From: Polaromonas sp. | Lineage (GTDB): Bacteria; Pseudomonadota; Gammaproteobacteria; Burkholderiales; Burkholderiaceae_C | Direction of reading: 5' to 3' | DNA length: 64,000 nt | Assembly: GCF_029945925.1 (NCBI RefSeq) | Contig: NZ_JAQSDN010000036.1 | Coordinates: 155,875-219,874, forward strand | Part shown: positions 1 through 9,297 of the stretch, in pieces | Numbering within the stretch: position 1 is the first letter of the stretch | Layout: every line of letters starts with the position of its first letter | Made by a program: the position numbers and the translations under genes | Notes under the pieces: generated by a model | Database searches by the model: none | What the model was told of the DNA's origin: nothing | What the model saw: the letters and a program-made list of their open reading frames with translations, nothing else

Positions 1-727
1 GGTCGGCGCGCCACAGGCCGAAGGTGACAAACCAGGTATGCAGCAGGCCCGGATGGTAAGGGTCCTTGATGTTTTCCATCATCAGCTTCCAGTTGCCCGG
101 AATGCGCTGGCGGTTGTAGCCCAGCAAGGTGAGTTGCCGGCCCTTGAAGATGCGGTCCAGCCAGGGCATCACCTGGGGGCCCAGGTAATCTTCCAGCGGC
201 TCGGTCGACTCACTGAAGGTCGCAAACACCAGGCCGTGCAGCACGGCCACGCGCAGCTTGGTCAGGCCGTGGTCTTTCAGCTCAAAGCCTTCGGGCATGC
301 CGCCATTGATGCAGTCGCCCTCCTTGACACCATCCTTGAAGGGCAACCCGGCGAGGTCGCCGTTGAGCTTGTAGGTCCACTGGTGGTAGGGGCAGACAAA
401 GCTGCGGGCATTGCCCTGCCCGTTCTGGCAAAAGCGCACACCGCGGTGGGCACAGCGGTTTTCGACCACACGGATGCCGTGGTCGGTGTCACGGTCTTTC
501 GGTGCCACGCGGTCGCGCACCATCACGACCTGGCGTTCGCCGACATGGCTTAATTTGAAGTCACCGAGGTTGGGAATCTCGACTTCAAGCCCGACATAAC
601 ACCAGTGCGGGCCGTAGAAGATCTTTTCCAGTTCGCGCTGGTACAACTGCGCGTCGGTGTAGGCCCAGAAGGGGACACGGCTGGAGCCCGGTTCGCTCCA
701 GCGGGAAAGGGATTGATCAGCCATCAT
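1..727 (-). CDS. Rieske aromatic ring-hydroxylating oxygenase, alpha subunit (partial)
   Basis: About 242 N-terminal residues are present; the gene runs off the left edge, so the catalytic C-terminal domain is mostly missing. Translating the minus strand gives a Rieske [2Fe-2S] pair, CAHRG followed after about 17 residues by CPYHQW. Further on, NWKLMMENIKDPYHPG marks the start of the mononuclear-iron catalytic domain, with D and H of the iron-site motif. The wording of that stretch resembles salicylate 5-hydroxylase and anthranilate dioxygenase large subunits; the substrate cannot be settled from a fragment. ATG codons at 727 and 724 are both possible, with GGGAAG upstream. Such enzymes insert O2 into aromatic rings using an electron-transfer chain that is not visible here. 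Confidence 0.85.
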   Translation of the reverse strand, partial: MMADQSLSRWSEPGSSRVPFWAYTDAQLYQRELEKIFYGPHWCYVGLEVEIPNLGDFKLSHVGERQVVMVRDRVAPKDRDTDHGIRVVENRCAHRGVRFCQNGQGNARSFVCPYHQWTYKLNGDLAGLPFKDGVKEGDCINGGMPEGFELKDHGLTKLRVAVLHGLVFATFSESTEPLEDYLGPQVMPWLDRIFKGRQLTLLGYNRQRIPGNWKLMMENIKDPYHPGLLHTWFVTFGLWRAD

Positions 728-776
728 GCAAGCATCTTCCCGACCGGCTGTCCGGTCTGTAGTTCATCCCGTAATA

Positions 777-790
777 ATAAGCTTACTTAT
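777..790. promoter_or_regulatory. small palindrome in the leader of the Rieske gene
   Basis: ATAAG and CTTAT arms flank a 4-bp centre, about 50 bp upstream of the Rieske oxygenase start in the 82-bp gap after the acyl-CoA synthetase gene. The local sequence is AT-rich against a GC-rich background. Its form is compatible with an operator for a MarR-type repressor of aromatic catabolism, but no regulator gene is visible and short AT palindromes arise by chance. Confidence 0.3.
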
Positions 791-809
791 CAATTCCGGG
801 AAACAGGGT

Positions 810-2663
810 TTATGCGGACCCGCCACCCCGGCGCGCCTGCGGCTGGTACATGGCCTCGATCTCCTGCGCAAAACGCTTCATCAGGTTGTTGCGCTTGAGC
901 TTGAGCGTCGGGGTCATCAGCGCGTTTTCGACCGTCCACGGCTCCGTCGTCAGCAGCACGGCGCGCGGCATGGCATAACGCGCAAAATTCGCGGTCTGGG
1001 CCGCCATGCGCTTGAGCGCGGCCTGGTGCACCGCCGGCAGGTTCAGGGCGGCAGCGTCATCGGGGTTGACCCCGAGCGCCTCGGCCAGCCGTCGCCATTC
1101 CGCCGGGTTCACCACGGCCACGCAGGCGATGAAGGGATGGTTCTCACCCACCACAAACACCTGTGCGAACAGCGGATCGACCGCAATGGCCAGCTCCAGA
1201 TCGCCCGGCGGCACCTTCTCGCCGGTCGAGGTGACGATGATTTCCTTGATGCGCCCCATGATGCGGATGCGCCCGCCCGGCATGTCCGCCTGGTCGCCGG
1301 TGGACAGCCAGCCGTCGGGCGTCAGCACACGCGCCGTGTCTTCGGGCCGTTTCCAGTAACCCCGCATCACCGACGGGCCGCGCACCTGCAGTTCGCGGTT
1401 CTCGCCCAGGCGCACCTCCACCCCCGGCAAGGCGCGGCCCACGGTGGCCGGGTCGTTGTCTTCCACGCCGTTGGCCGCCACCACCGGCGAGGTTTCCGTC
1501 ATGCCGTAGCCCTGCAGCAGGGGCAGGCCCAGCCCCAGAAAGCAGCGGGCCACCGCGTGTGACAGCGGCGCACCGCCGCTGACGGCCACCCGCACACGCC
1601 CGCCAAACTGCGCACGCAGGGTGCGTGCCACCAGGCGGTCCAGCAAGGGCCACACCAGCGGGTCCAGCCAGGCCCAGCTACTCCCCTCGCCCGCGGCGAG
1701 CGGCAGGCCCTGCGCCCGGCAAAAACGCCGCCAGCCCACGGCCTGGGTCGCCTCGAACAGGCGCGTCTTCAACGGCGAGGCGGCCAGTGTTTCCTGCAAT
1801 TTGGCAAACACCCGCTCGTAGATGCGCGGCACCGAGATCAGCACCGTGGGGCGCACGGTTTTGAGGTCTTCGGCCAGCAGTGACACCGAACGCGCGTAGG
1901 CCACGCAGCTGCCGGACGCCATCGGCAGGTAGTAACCCGCGGTGCGTTCGAAGGTGTGGGACAGCGGCAAAAACGAGAGGAACACATCGTCCAGCGTGGG
2001 CACCACGCGCGCCAGGATGGCCTGCACATTGGCCACCACGTTGCGGTGCGTGAGCATCACGCCCTTGGGTTTGCCGGTGGTGCCCGAGGTATAGACGATG
2101 GCGGCCAGGTCGTCCCCGGACGGCGGCACAAAAGCGCCCTCCTGGCCTTGCCCGGCCGCCAGCCAATCGGCCAGCGAACACACCGGCACGTCCGCGCCGC
2201 CCGCATCGGACGCCACGGCCTCACCGCTGACCACGACGCGCTTGAGGGCCGGCATGGCCACACCCAGCGCCCTGATCGCATGCCATTGCGCCAGGGACGA
2301 AACCATGAGCAGCGCGGCCTCGCAGTCCGCCAGGATGTAGGCGATGCTGCCCGGGTTGTCGAGCGCGTGGAGCGGCACCGGCACATGGCCCAGCGCCAGG
2401 GCCGCCTGGTCAAGGCTGACGGCATCCAGCCCATTGGGAAGCAGGATGGCAATGCTGGCGTGGTTCGGCAAGCTCATGGCCGCCAGCGCCTGGCGCCATT
2501 GGGCAAAACGCTCGCCGGCCTGCGCCCAGGTGGTGGCGACCCAGCGGCCGGCGCCAGCATCAAATTCGCGGTAGGCCTCGGCTTGCGGGCTTTGGGCCAC
2601 CCGAAAGGCCAGCAACTCGGGGAGCGTGTGGACGGTGGAAAAATCGATCTCGGTGACAGTCAT
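810..2663 (-). CDS. long-chain acyl-CoA synthetase (AMP-forming, FadD15/FAA1 type)
   Basis: A 617-residue member of the adenylate-forming superfamily that activates a carboxylic acid through acyl-AMP to acyl-CoA. The ATP-binding signature [11 protein letters not shown] lies at about 191-201, followed by [17 protein letters not shown], typical of the FAA1/FadD15 branch (COG1022). GYGMTETSP is near 375, GWLSTGDQ follows, and the C-terminal hinge is [17 protein letters not shown]. There is no signal peptide. It is transcribed toward the partial Rieske gene, 82 bp away. Long-chain fatty acid is the family default; an aromatic-acid substrate is possible given the neighbour but cannot be read from sequence. 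Confidence 0.9.
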   Translation of the reverse strand: MTVTEIDFSTVHTLPELLAFRVAQSPQAEAYREFDAGAGRWVATTWAQAGERFAQWRQALAAMSLPNHASIAILLPNGLDAVSLDQAALALGHVPVPLHALDNPGSIAYILADCEAALLMVSSLAQWHAIRALGVAMPALKRVVVSGEAVASDAGGADVPVCSLADWLAAGQGQEGAFVPPSGDDLAAIVYTSGTTGKPKGVMLTHRNVVANVQAILARVVPTLDDVFLSFLPLSHTFERTAGYYLPMASGSCVAYARSVSLLAEDLKTVRPTVLISVPRIYERVFAKLQETLAASPLKTRLFEATQAVGWRRFCRAQGLPLAAGEGSSWAWLDPLVWPLLDRLVARTLRAQFGGRVRVAVSGGAPLSHAVARCFLGLGLPLLQGYGMTETSPVVAANGVEDNDPATVGRALPGVEVRLGENRELQVRGPSVMRGYWKRPEDTARVLTPDGWLSTGDQADMPGGRIRIMGRIKEIIVTSTGEKVPPGDLELAIAVDPLFAQVFVVGENHPFIACVAVVNPAEWRRLAEALGVNPDDAAALNLPAVHQAALKRMAAQTANFARYAMPRAVLLTTEPWTVENALMTPTLKLKRNNLMKRFAQEIEAMYQPQARRGGGSA

Positions 2664-2759
2664 GGGCAGCTTGTTGGAAACGGGGAGTTCTCCAGCGCAG
2701 TGTGCACCACGCGGACGCGCCCGCCCTGCCCGGGGTCAATACAGCGGGTAAAAAACCCG

Positions 2760-3413
2760 TCAGTGTGCCGGTTGCCGGGCGGACCGGCTGGCTTTCCAGG
2801 CGCCGTACAAAACAAACAGCCCGGGAATCAGGATCATGGCCCAGATGATCTTGCTCAGGTTGGCCTGGACCCACGGCAGGTTGCCGAAGAAATAACCGGC
2901 CGTGCACAGGCCCACCACCCAGATCAGGGCTCCCACCACGTTGTAGGCCGTGAATTTGGTGCGGTTCATTTCGGCCACGCCCGCCACAAACGGCGCGAAA
3001 GTGCGGATGAAGGGCATGAAGCGCGCAATGATGATGGTGACGCCGCCATAACGCTCGTAAAACTCGTGCGCCTGGTTGAACGCGCGCTTGTTGAAAAACC
3101 GCGACTGCTCCCACTGGAACACCCGGGGCCCGAAGTGCCGGCCTATCAAATAGTTGCACTGGTCGCCCAGAATGGCCGCCACCAGCATCACGGTGATGGC
3201 CACCGGCAGGCTCAGCAGGCCGACCCCACAGAGGGCGCCCACCACGAACAGCAGCGAATCGCCGGGCAGGAAAGGCATGACCACCACGCCGGTTTCCACA
3301 AAAATGATGAGGAAAAGCAAGGCATAAACCCAGGTGCCGTAGCTTTGTGTAAAGGCCTCCAGGTGTTTGTCCACGTGAAGGATGAAGTCCATCAGAAAAG
3401 CGAGAAGTTCCAT
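2760..3413 (-). CDS. DedA family inner-membrane protein
   Basis: 217 residues, the size of E. coli YqjA/YghB. Several hydrophobic segments are present, with the family motif RFMPFIRTFAPFVAGVAEM in the middle and a later GALIWVVG membrane helix. DedA proteins are thought to act as lipid flippases or proton-dependent transporters that support envelope integrity. The reading frame is open to 3509, but the MELLAFLMDF start at 3413 fits the family N-terminus; no strong Shine-Dalgarno is seen. It is divergent from mutL, with about 160 bp between the starts. Confidence 0.88.
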   Translation of the reverse strand: MELLAFLMDFILHVDKHLEAFTQSYGTWVYALLFLIIFVETGVVVMPFLPGDSLLFVVGALCGVGLLSLPVAITVMLVAAILGDQCNYLIGRHFGPRVFQWEQSRFFNKRAFNQAHEFYERYGGVTIIIARFMPFIRTFAPFVAGVAEMNRTKFTAYNVVGALIWVVGLCTAGYFFGNLPWVQANLSKIIWAMILIPGLFVLYGAWKASRSARQPAH

Positions 3414-3571
3414 GGGGGTGATTTTGACATGATGAATTCCTTCGGCTTTTGCAAGCCTGTGCTTTGCGGGTGCTTCGAGCAAGCCGGGGGTTGCCCGGCT
3501 TGCAGGCAAACCAAATTATCCAGAAACCACCACATCAGCCCGCAAAAAACACTTCCCTCTAGAATCACAAG

Positions 3572-5494
3572 GTGACCACTGCCACCCCCCTCTCCCCCCT
3601 GCCAGCCCCACGCCGCCCCATCCGCGAACTGCCCGACGAGCTGGTCAGCCAGATCGCGGCCGGCGAAGTGGTCGAGCGCCCGGCGTCGGTGGTGCGTGAA
3701 CTGGTGGACAACGCGCTGGACGCCGGCGCGCGGCAGGTCACGGTGCGGCTGCTGGCCGGCGGCGTGCGGCTGATTTCGGTCGAGGACGACGGCCTGGGCA
3801 TCCCGCGCGAGGAACTGGCGATTGCGCTGCGCCGCCACGCCACCAGCAAAATTGCCTCGCTGCAGGACCTTGAATCCGTGGGCACCATGGGTTTTCGCGG
3901 CGAGGCGCTGGCCGCCATCAATTCAATTGCCGACATGAGCCTGCTGTCGCGCAGTTCCGAAGCCTCGGCCAGCGGCGACGCGGCGCACGCCTGGCAGCTC
4001 GATGGCCGCTCCGGCGAACTGACACCGGCCGCGCGCGCGCGCGGCACGACGGTGGAGGTGCGCGAGCTGTTTTATGCCACGCCGGCGCGCCGCAAGTTCC
4101 TGAAAACCGACGCGACCGAGCTGGCGCACTGCATCGAGGCCGTGCGCCGCCACGCGCTGGTGCGGCCCGACGTGGGTTTTGCGATCTGGCACGAAGGCAA
4201 ACTCGTCGAACAGTGGCGCGCCTGCACCGGCGAGACCGCGCACGACCAGCGCCTGGCCGATGTGCTCGGCAGCGAACTGCTGGACCAGAGCGTGGCCGTG
4301 GACTACAGCGCAGGCGCACTGCGCGTGACCGGCCGCGCCGGCATTCCGGACGCCGCGCGTTCGCGGGCCGACCAGCAGTTTGCCTACGTCAACGGCCGTT
4401 ATGTGCGCGACAAGGTGATGACCCATGCCGCACGCAGCGCCTATGAGGACGTGCTGCACGGCCACCGCCAGCCGGTGTACGCGCTCTACGTCACCATGGA
4501 CCCGACGCGGGTGGACGTCAATGTGCATCCGACCAAGATCGAAGTGCGTTTTCGTGACAGCCGCGAAGTGCACCAGGCGGTGCGGCACGCGGTCGAGAAC
4601 GCCCTGGCGGCGCCGCGCGCGGCCGCGGCCGCATTGGCAGCGGCCAGCGGCACGCCTGCACAAAACTTTGAATCAAATCAGCCTCCAGCCCTTTCCCCCT
4701 GGGCTCAACCAGCTATCAATTTCGGAGCGCATCAGGCGTACCGGCAAGACCCGCGGGTCTCCGACTTTGAGGCGATGTGGCCTTCGCCCACCGCCGGCCT
4801 TTCCACCGTTCGCCCTGAGCCTGTCGAAGGGCCCTATGCGGCCCCGGCCGCGACAGGCTCAGGGCGAACGGAACATGCGGGCACGGACAACACCGACCTG
4901 CCGCGCGGCGACTGGCCGCTGGGCCGCGCCATTGCCCAACTGCAGGGCATTTACATCCTGGCTGAAAACATCCAGGGCCTGGTGATTGTGGACATGCACG
5001 CCGCCCATGAACGCATCGTCTACGAGCGGCTGAAAAGCCAGCTCGACAGCGCCAGCATAACCAGCCAGCCCTTGCTGATTCCGGCCACTTTTGCCGCCAC
5101 GCCGCAGGAAGTCGCCGCCGCCGAGGCCCATACCGACACCCTGACGGCGCTGGGCCTGGAGATCACGCCCTTTTCGCCGCGCACCCTGGCGGTACGCGCC
5201 GTGCCGACCAGCCTGGCGCAGGGTGATGCGGTGGAGTTGGCGCGCAGCGTGCTGGCCGAGCTGGCGCAACACGACGCCAGCACGGTGATCCAGCGCGCAC
5301 AAAACGAGCTGCTCTCGACCATGGCCTGCCACGGCGCGGTGCGCGCCAACCGCAAACTCACCATGGACGAAATGAACGGCCTGCTGCGCCAGATGGAAGC
5401 CACCGAACGCTCCGACCAGTGCAACCACGGCCGCCCGACCTGGCGGCAAATCACGGTCCGGGAACTGGACAACCTGTTCCTGCGCGGGCGCTGA
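3572..5494 (+). CDS. mutL: DNA mismatch repair protein MutL
   Basis: 640 residues. The N-terminal GHKL ATPase shows ELVDNALDAGA, DDGLGI and GFRGEALAAI; the transducer domain contains DVNVHPTKIEVRF. The C-terminal dimerisation domain carries DMHAAHERIVYE, a match to the DQHAX2EX4E endonuclease motif apart from Q to M, plus ACHGAVRAN and QCNHGRPTW. This suggests a strand-nicking MutL, as in bacteria without MutH. The start is GTG at 3572, giving MTTATP before the conserved IRELPDELVSQIAAGEVVERP. The flexible linker (about residues 360-435) is unusual: it holds one family A repeat and an inverted pair of family B repeats, all translated in frame. Confidence 0.96.
   Translation: MTTATPLSPLPAPRRPIRELPDELVSQIAAGEVVERPASVVRELVDNALDAGARQVTVRLLAGGVRLISVEDDGLGIPREELAIALRRHATSKIASLQDLESVGTMGFRGEALAAINSIADMSLLSRSSEASASGDAAHAWQLDGRSGELTPAARARGTTVEVRELFYATPARRKFLKTDATELAHCIEAVRRHALVRPDVGFAIWHEGKLVEQWRACTGETAHDQRLADVLGSELLDQSVAVDYSAGALRVTGRAGIPDAARSRADQQFAYVNGRYVRDKVMTHAARSAYEDVLHGHRQPVYALYVTMDPTRVDVNVHPTKIEVRFRDSREVHQAVRHAVENALAAPRAAAAALAAASGTPAQNFESNQPPALSPWAQPAINFGAHQAYRQDPRVSDFEAMWPSPTAGLSTVRPEPVEGPYAAPAATGSGRTEHAGTDNTDLPRGDWPLGRAIAQLQGIYILAENIQGLVIVDMHAAHERIVYERLKSQLDSASITSQPLLIPATFAATPQEVAAAEAHTDTLTALGLEITPFSPRTLAVRAVPTSLAQGDAVELARSVLAELAQHDASTVIQRAQNELLSTMACHGAVRANRKLTMDEMNGLLRQMEATERSDQCNHGRPTWRQITVRELDNLFLRGR
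4663..4728 (+). repeat. family A dispersed repeat inside mutL
   Basis: Core GCCTCCAGCCCTTT at 4681, then a variable middle, then CAGCTATCAATTTCGGAG. It is translated in frame as PPALSPWAQPAINFGA in the disordered linker of MutL. The same core recurs at eight other places in the window. The flanks are AT-rich relative to mutL. Confidence 0.8.
4806..4871. repeat. family B repeat, 21-bp perfect inverted pair inside mutL
   Basis: Arms at 4806-4826 and 4851-4871 are exact reverse complements around a 24-bp spacer; the arm contains TTCGCCCTGAGCCTGTCG. The element is translated as part of the MutL linker (RPEPVEGP ... ATGSGRTE) and could form a strong hairpin in the mRNA. Other copies occur at 25333 and 27720. 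Confidence 0.85.
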
Positions 5495-5524
5495 CATACA
5501 AACCCCACTCCGGTGCATTTACAC

Positions 5525-5552
5525 CATAACAGTGCATCAATGCACCGTTATG
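5525..5552. promoter_or_regulatory. 28-bp imperfect palindrome upstream of gdhA
   Basis: CATAAC, one base, GTGCAT, a 2-bp centre, ATGCAC, one base, GTTATG: only the single-base interruptions and the centre break symmetry. It lies 64-91 bp upstream of the gdhA start in an AT-rich gap after mutL. A related half, GGTGCATTTACACC, sits just before it at 5512. A possible promoter follows: TTGCAA at 5565, 17 bp, GATAAA at 5588. The position suits a repressor or activator site for gdhA. A weak mutL terminator is the alternative, but no clean T-run follows. Confidence 0.5.
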
Positions 5553-5615
5553 TCTTATTGTTTATTGCAAAATACATAATTTGCATAGATAAACGCACCA
5601 TAAACAGGATTTTTA

Positions 5616-6959
5616 ATGAAGCACGCTAACGTCCACAGCTTTCTTGACCACGTCGCGCAACGCAATCCCGGCCAGACCGAATACCTTCAGGCCGTCACGG
5701 AAGTCATGGAAAGCCTGTGGCCCTACATCGAACAACACCCCCGGTACGCCACCCTGAGCCTGCTGGAACGGCTGGTGGAACCGGAGCGCATCCTGATCTT
5801 TCGCGTGTCCTGGATGGACGACCATGGCACGGTCCAGGTCAACCGGGGGTTTCGCATCCAGCACAGCATGGCCATCGGCCCGTACAAGGGCGGCTTGCGC
5901 TTTCATCCCTCGGTCAACCTCTCGGTGCTGAAATTCCTGGCGTTTGAGCAGACGCTGAAGAACGCGCTGACCACCCTGCCCATGGGCGGCGGCAAGGGCG
6001 GCTCGGACTTCGACCCCAAGGGCAAAAGCCAGGCGGAGGTCATGCGCTTTTGCCAGGCCTTCATCACCGAGCTGTACCGCCACCTCGGCTCGGACACCGA
6101 CGTGCCGGCCGGCGACATTGGCGTCGGTGGCCGCGAAGTCGGCTTCATGGCCGGCATGTACAAAAAGCTCACCAACCGCGCTGATTGCGTGTTCACCGGC
6201 AAGGGCCTGGCCTTCGGCGGCTCGCTGATCCGCCCCGAAGCCACCGGCTACGGCACGGTCTACTTCGCGCAGGAAATGCTCAAGACCGCCGGCCGCTCCT
6301 TCGACGGCCTGCGTGTCAGCGTGTCGGGCTCGGGCAATGTCGCCCAGTACAGCGTGGAGAAAGCCATGGCGCTGGGCGCCAAAGTGGTCACGGTGTCCGA
6401 CTCCAGCGGCACCGTGATCGATGAAGAAGGTTTCACCACCGAAAAACTCGCCGTGCTGATGGAGGTCAAGAACCACCTGTATGGCCGCGTGGACGACTAC
6501 GCCAAACGTGTGGGTGCGACCTTCCAGGCCGGTGTGCGCCCGTGGCATGTGCCGGTGGACGTGGCCCTGCCCTGCGCCACACAAAACGAACTCGACGCCA
6601 GCGATGCCGCCACCTTGATCAAAAATGGCGTGGTTTGCGTGGCCGAGGGTGCCAACATGCCCTCGACCATGGAGGCTGCCAAGGCTTTCGAGGCTGCCGG
6701 CGTGCTCTACGCCCCGGGCAAGGCCAGCAATGCCGGCGGGGTCGCCACGTCCGGCCTGGAAATGAGCCAGAACGCGGCACGCCTGTCCTGGCCGCGCGAT
6801 GAGGTCGATGCGCGGCTGTTGCAGATCATGCAAGGCATTCACGAAGCCTGCCTCCAGTACGGACGGCGCGCCAACGGCCGCATCAGTTATGTGGACGGCG
6901 CCAACGTGGCCGGCTTCGTCAAGGTGGCCGATGCGATGCTGGCGCAGGGCGTGGTCTGA
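5616..6959 (+). CDS. gdhA: NADP-specific glutamate dehydrogenase (hexameric, E. coli GdhA type)
   Basis: 447 residues, exactly the length of E. coli GdhA. It converts 2-oxoglutarate and ammonium to glutamate. The catalytic region reads PMGGGKGGSDFDPKGKS, and GFRIQHSMAIGPYKGGLRFHP is the substrate-binding signature. The dinucleotide fold shows VSGSGNVAQYSVEKA, an alanine form of the usual GxGxxA. The C-terminus GANMPSTMEA and NAGGVATSGLEMSQN is typical of the anabolic small-hexamer enzymes. It starts at ATG 5616 after CAGGATTTTTA. It is convergent with the downstream phosphodiesterase, and a second, different glutamate dehydrogenase lies at 46.3 kb. Confidence 0.95.
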   Translation: MKHANVHSFLDHVAQRNPGQTEYLQAVTEVMESLWPYIEQHPRYATLSLLERLVEPERILIFRVSWMDDHGTVQVNRGFRIQHSMAIGPYKGGLRFHPSVNLSVLKFLAFEQTLKNALTTLPMGGGKGGSDFDPKGKSQAEVMRFCQAFITELYRHLGSDTDVPAGDIGVGGREVGFMAGMYKKLTNRADCVFTGKGLAFGGSLIRPEATGYGTVYFAQEMLKTAGRSFDGLRVSVSGSGNVAQYSVEKAMALGAKVVTVSDSSGTVIDEEGFTTEKLAVLMEVKNHLYGRVDDYAKRVGATFQAGVRPWHVPVDVALPCATQNELDASDAATLIKNGVVCVAEGANMPSTMEAAKAFEAAGVLYAPGKASNAGGVATSGLEMSQNAARLSWPRDEVDARLLQIMQGIHEACLQYGRRANGRISYVDGANVAGFVKVADAMLAQGVV

Positions 6960-6995
6960 GTCACGCCCTCACCGGCGCCGCAGGCCGGCGGGCGC

Positions 6996-8177
6996 TCAAC
7001 GCGCCCGCGCCTTCACGGCCGTGTCCGGAAAGTCGCTGAACACGCCGTCCACGCCCATCTCGAAGAACTTGCGGTACTCCGCGGCCGCGTCGCCGCGGTA
7101 GTCGGACACCAGGCGTTTGGCCTCGCTGCGGAAGGTGAACGGGTGCACGAACAGACCTGCCGCATGTGCGTCCCGGACCACCGGCGTGGGCGGCAGCAGC
7201 ACGCGGTCGCGCTCGTCGATCAGGCCGTCGCCATTGAGGTCATCGGGCTTGCCGTCGCCGTTGGCGTCCACCTGCCGCGCCTGTAGCAGGTAGGCCTTCC
7301 AGGGGCCGATGCCGTCGGCGTAGGTTTTGATCTCCTTCAGGCCGGCGGGCGTCAGCAGGTCGGCAAAGGTGCGGCTGTTGTTGGCAAGCGCAAAGTCGTA
7401 AGGCTTGTCGAACGGCGGCTTGAGCGTGACCCGGCCCTGGGCATCCACACCGTCGCCGTCGATCAACTGCACCAGCCGCACCGCGGTCTTGCTGCGCAGG
7501 TACTTGAGGTTGGCCACTTCAAACGATTGCACGATGACCGGCGAGTTTTTCGCGGTGTAGCCGTACTCGGCCAGCAGCGCGAGCAGCCGGTCTTCCAGCG
7601 CCAGTCCGGCATTCACGTGGTAAGTCGGGTGTTTGGTCTCGGGGTAGACGCCGACAGTGCGGCCGGCGCGCGCGCCTTCGCTGCGCGCCAGCGCCAGCAC
7701 CTCGCGCAGGGTCGGAATCGCGTATTTCCCGTTGTGGGATTGATCACGTTCCGCCATGGGCTGTTTCGCGCGCAGGGTCTTGAGCTCGGCCAGCGTCAGG
7801 TCGGTGGTGAACCAGCCGGTTTCCGCCACCCCATCGACCTGCCGGGTGGTCTTGCGGCTCGCAAACTCAGGGCGTGTGGACACGTCGGTGGTGGCCGTGA
7901 TATTGGGCTCGTGCCGCACCACGAGTTCACCGTCTTTGGTGGCCACCACATCGGGCTCGATGAAGTCGGCGCCCAGCTCGATCGCGCGTTTGTACGACTC
8001 CAATGTGTGTTCCGGCAGATAGCCGCTGGCGCCGCGATGGCCGATGACCAGCGGCGCCTTGCCGTCCAGTGTCGGATAACGGCCCGGTGTAGCGGCGGTC
8101 GAGCCCCCGGCACAGGCGGCCAGACCCAGGAGGCCGGCAGCGGCCAGCCCGGCCGTCAGGATGCGCAATGAATACAT
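6996..8177 (-). CDS. glycerophosphodiester phosphodiesterase, lipoprotein, GlpQ-like
   Basis: 393 residues. It begins with a lipoprotein signal ending LAAC, so Cys22 would be acylated and the protein anchored facing the periplasm. GDPD catalytic residues are seen in [15 protein letters not shown] (H47, R48), FIEPDVV and VVRHEP. These enzymes release glycerol 3-phosphate from deacylated phospholipids and need a divalent metal. An unusual insert near residues 300-323 reads [21 protein letters not shown], two DxNGDGxxD loops of the EF-hand/dockerin kind. Further homology ([30 protein letters not shown]) runs to the C-terminus, as in full-length periplasmic GlpQ. Confidence 0.9.
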   Translation of the reverse strand: MYSLRILTAGLAAAGLLGLAACAGGSTAATPGRYPTLDGKAPLVIGHRGASGYLPEHTLESYKRAIELGADFIEPDVVATKDGELVVRHEPNITATTDVSTRPEFASRKTTRQVDGVAETGWFTTDLTLAELKTLRAKQPMAERDQSHNGKYAIPTLREVLALARSEGARAGRTVGVYPETKHPTYHVNAGLALEDRLLALLAEYGYTAKNSPVIVQSFEVANLKYLRSKTAVRLVQLIDGDGVDAQGRVTLKPPFDKPYDFALANNSRTFADLLTPAGLKEIKTYADGIGPWKAYLLQARQVDANGDGKPDDLNGDGLIDERDRVLLPPTPVVRDAHAAGLFVHPFTFRSEAKRLVSDYRGDAAAEYRKFFEMGVDGVFSDFPDTAVKARAR

Positions 8178-8263
8178 GGGTCGTCTCCGTGAATGAATGT
8201 CCCACTATGGTGCATGCAAGTGACGGTTTGATGAAGTGCTGTTGCAAGGGCTTACCCCGCGCG

Positions 8264-8294
8264 TTGCCGGCGGCTTTGCCGGCGGCTTTGCCGG
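8264..8294. repeat. 12-bp GC-rich tandem repeat
   Basis: About two and a half copies of TTTGCCGGCGGC between the divergent phosphodiesterase and hydrolase genes. Each unit contains the palindrome GCCGGC. The rest of the gap from 8178 to 8381 shows nothing else I can support. Confidence 0.6.
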
Positions 8295-8381
8295 AGCTTC
8301 ACACCACAGACATGGGAGGGGTCTGCCTGCAAGGGAAAATTCCTGACAATGCGAACTTTTTACCTCCTTGGCCACTCAGTC

Positions 8382-9233
8382 ATGCTTATGAAACGCTGGA
8401 CCCTGCTCGCCGCCGCCGCACTGGCCCTTGGTATTGCCGTTCTGGCGGGCTGCAGCACACTGGACGAGCGGCAGCGTGCCTGGATCTTCCAGCCCAGCGA
8501 CCGCAGCTGGAGCGGTGGCCTGGCCGCTGCCGAAGGCATGGACGACGTCTGGATAGCATTCAAGGCCAAAGCCACCGGTGACGAGCAGGCCACCCTGCAC
8601 GGCCTGTGGCTGCCTGCCGAACAGCCAAAGGCCCCCATTCTTCTCTACCTGCACGGCGCGCGCTTCAACGTGACCGGGTCGGCCCCGCGCATGCGCCGCA
8701 TGCAGGAGCTGGGTTTTTCGGTGCTGGGTGTGGACTACCGCGGCTTCGGCAAAAGCACCCAGGCCCTGCCCTCGGAAGAGTCCGCCTACGAGGATGCGCG
8801 TGCCGCTTGGGACTGGCTCGCCAGAAAATACCCGGACCGGCCCCGTTATATCTTTGGTCACTCGCTGGGTGGCCCGATTGCCATCCACCTCGCCACCGAG
8901 GTCAACGACGAAAGCGGCACGATTGTCGAAGGCACCTTCACCTCCATTGCCGACGTGGTCAGCACCTCCAAATGGGGGTGGATGCCGGTGTCGCTGCTGA
9001 TCACCCAGCGTTTCGAGGCCGCCCGCAAGGTCGGCAGGATCGGCTCGCCGCTGCTGGTGGTGCACGGCGGCGAAGACCGGCTGATCGCCCCCGACCTCGG
9101 GCGCAAGCTGTTCGACGCCGCCGCGCAACCCAAGCTGTTCATGCTGGTCGAAGGCGGCTCGCACCACAACACCAACTCCGTCGGCCAGGCGCAGTACCGC
9201 CAGGCGCTGGCGCAGCTGTTCAGACTGAAATAG
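8382..9233 (+). CDS. alpha/beta hydrolase, predicted lipoprotein
   Basis: About 283 residues of the COG1073 alpha/beta hydrolase group. A lipoprotein signal MKRWTLLAAAALALGIAVLAGC starts after two possible Met codons (8382, 8388); the frame is open from ATG 8349, which has AAGGGA upstream at a long spacing, so the exact start is uncertain. The nucleophile elbow is GHSLGG, the acid lies in GGEDRLIAP, and the histidine is in GGSHHN. It is probably an envelope-anchored serine hydrolase or esterase; the substrate is unknown. Confidence 0.82.
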   Translation: MLMKRWTLLAAAALALGIAVLAGCSTLDERQRAWIFQPSDRSWSGGLAAAEGMDDVWIAFKAKATGDEQATLHGLWLPAEQPKAPILLYLHGARFNVTGSAPRMRRMQELGFSVLGVDYRGFGKSTQALPSEESAYEDARAAWDWLARKYPDRPRYIFGHSLGGPIAIHLATEVNDESGTIVEGTFTSIADVVSTSKWGWMPVSLLITQRFEAARKVGRIGSPLLVVHGGEDRLIAPDLGRKLFDAAAQPKLFMLVEGGSHHNTNSVGQAQYRQALAQLFRLK

Positions 9234-9297
9234 GCCGGCGCCGGCACGGCACCCCTCGCAACCACCCGGCGCGCGGCTATCTGATACGCTCAGATCA

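Noticed and set aside
2742..2760. Hairpin CGGGT-A/T loop-ACCCG as terminator of the DedA gene
   Set aside because: The stem is only five base pairs, overlaps the stop region, and no U-run follows the stem.
6960..7000. GC-rich hairpin between convergent gdhA and the phosphodiesterase as a terminator
   Set aside because: Stem of five pairs at best and no T-run on either side.
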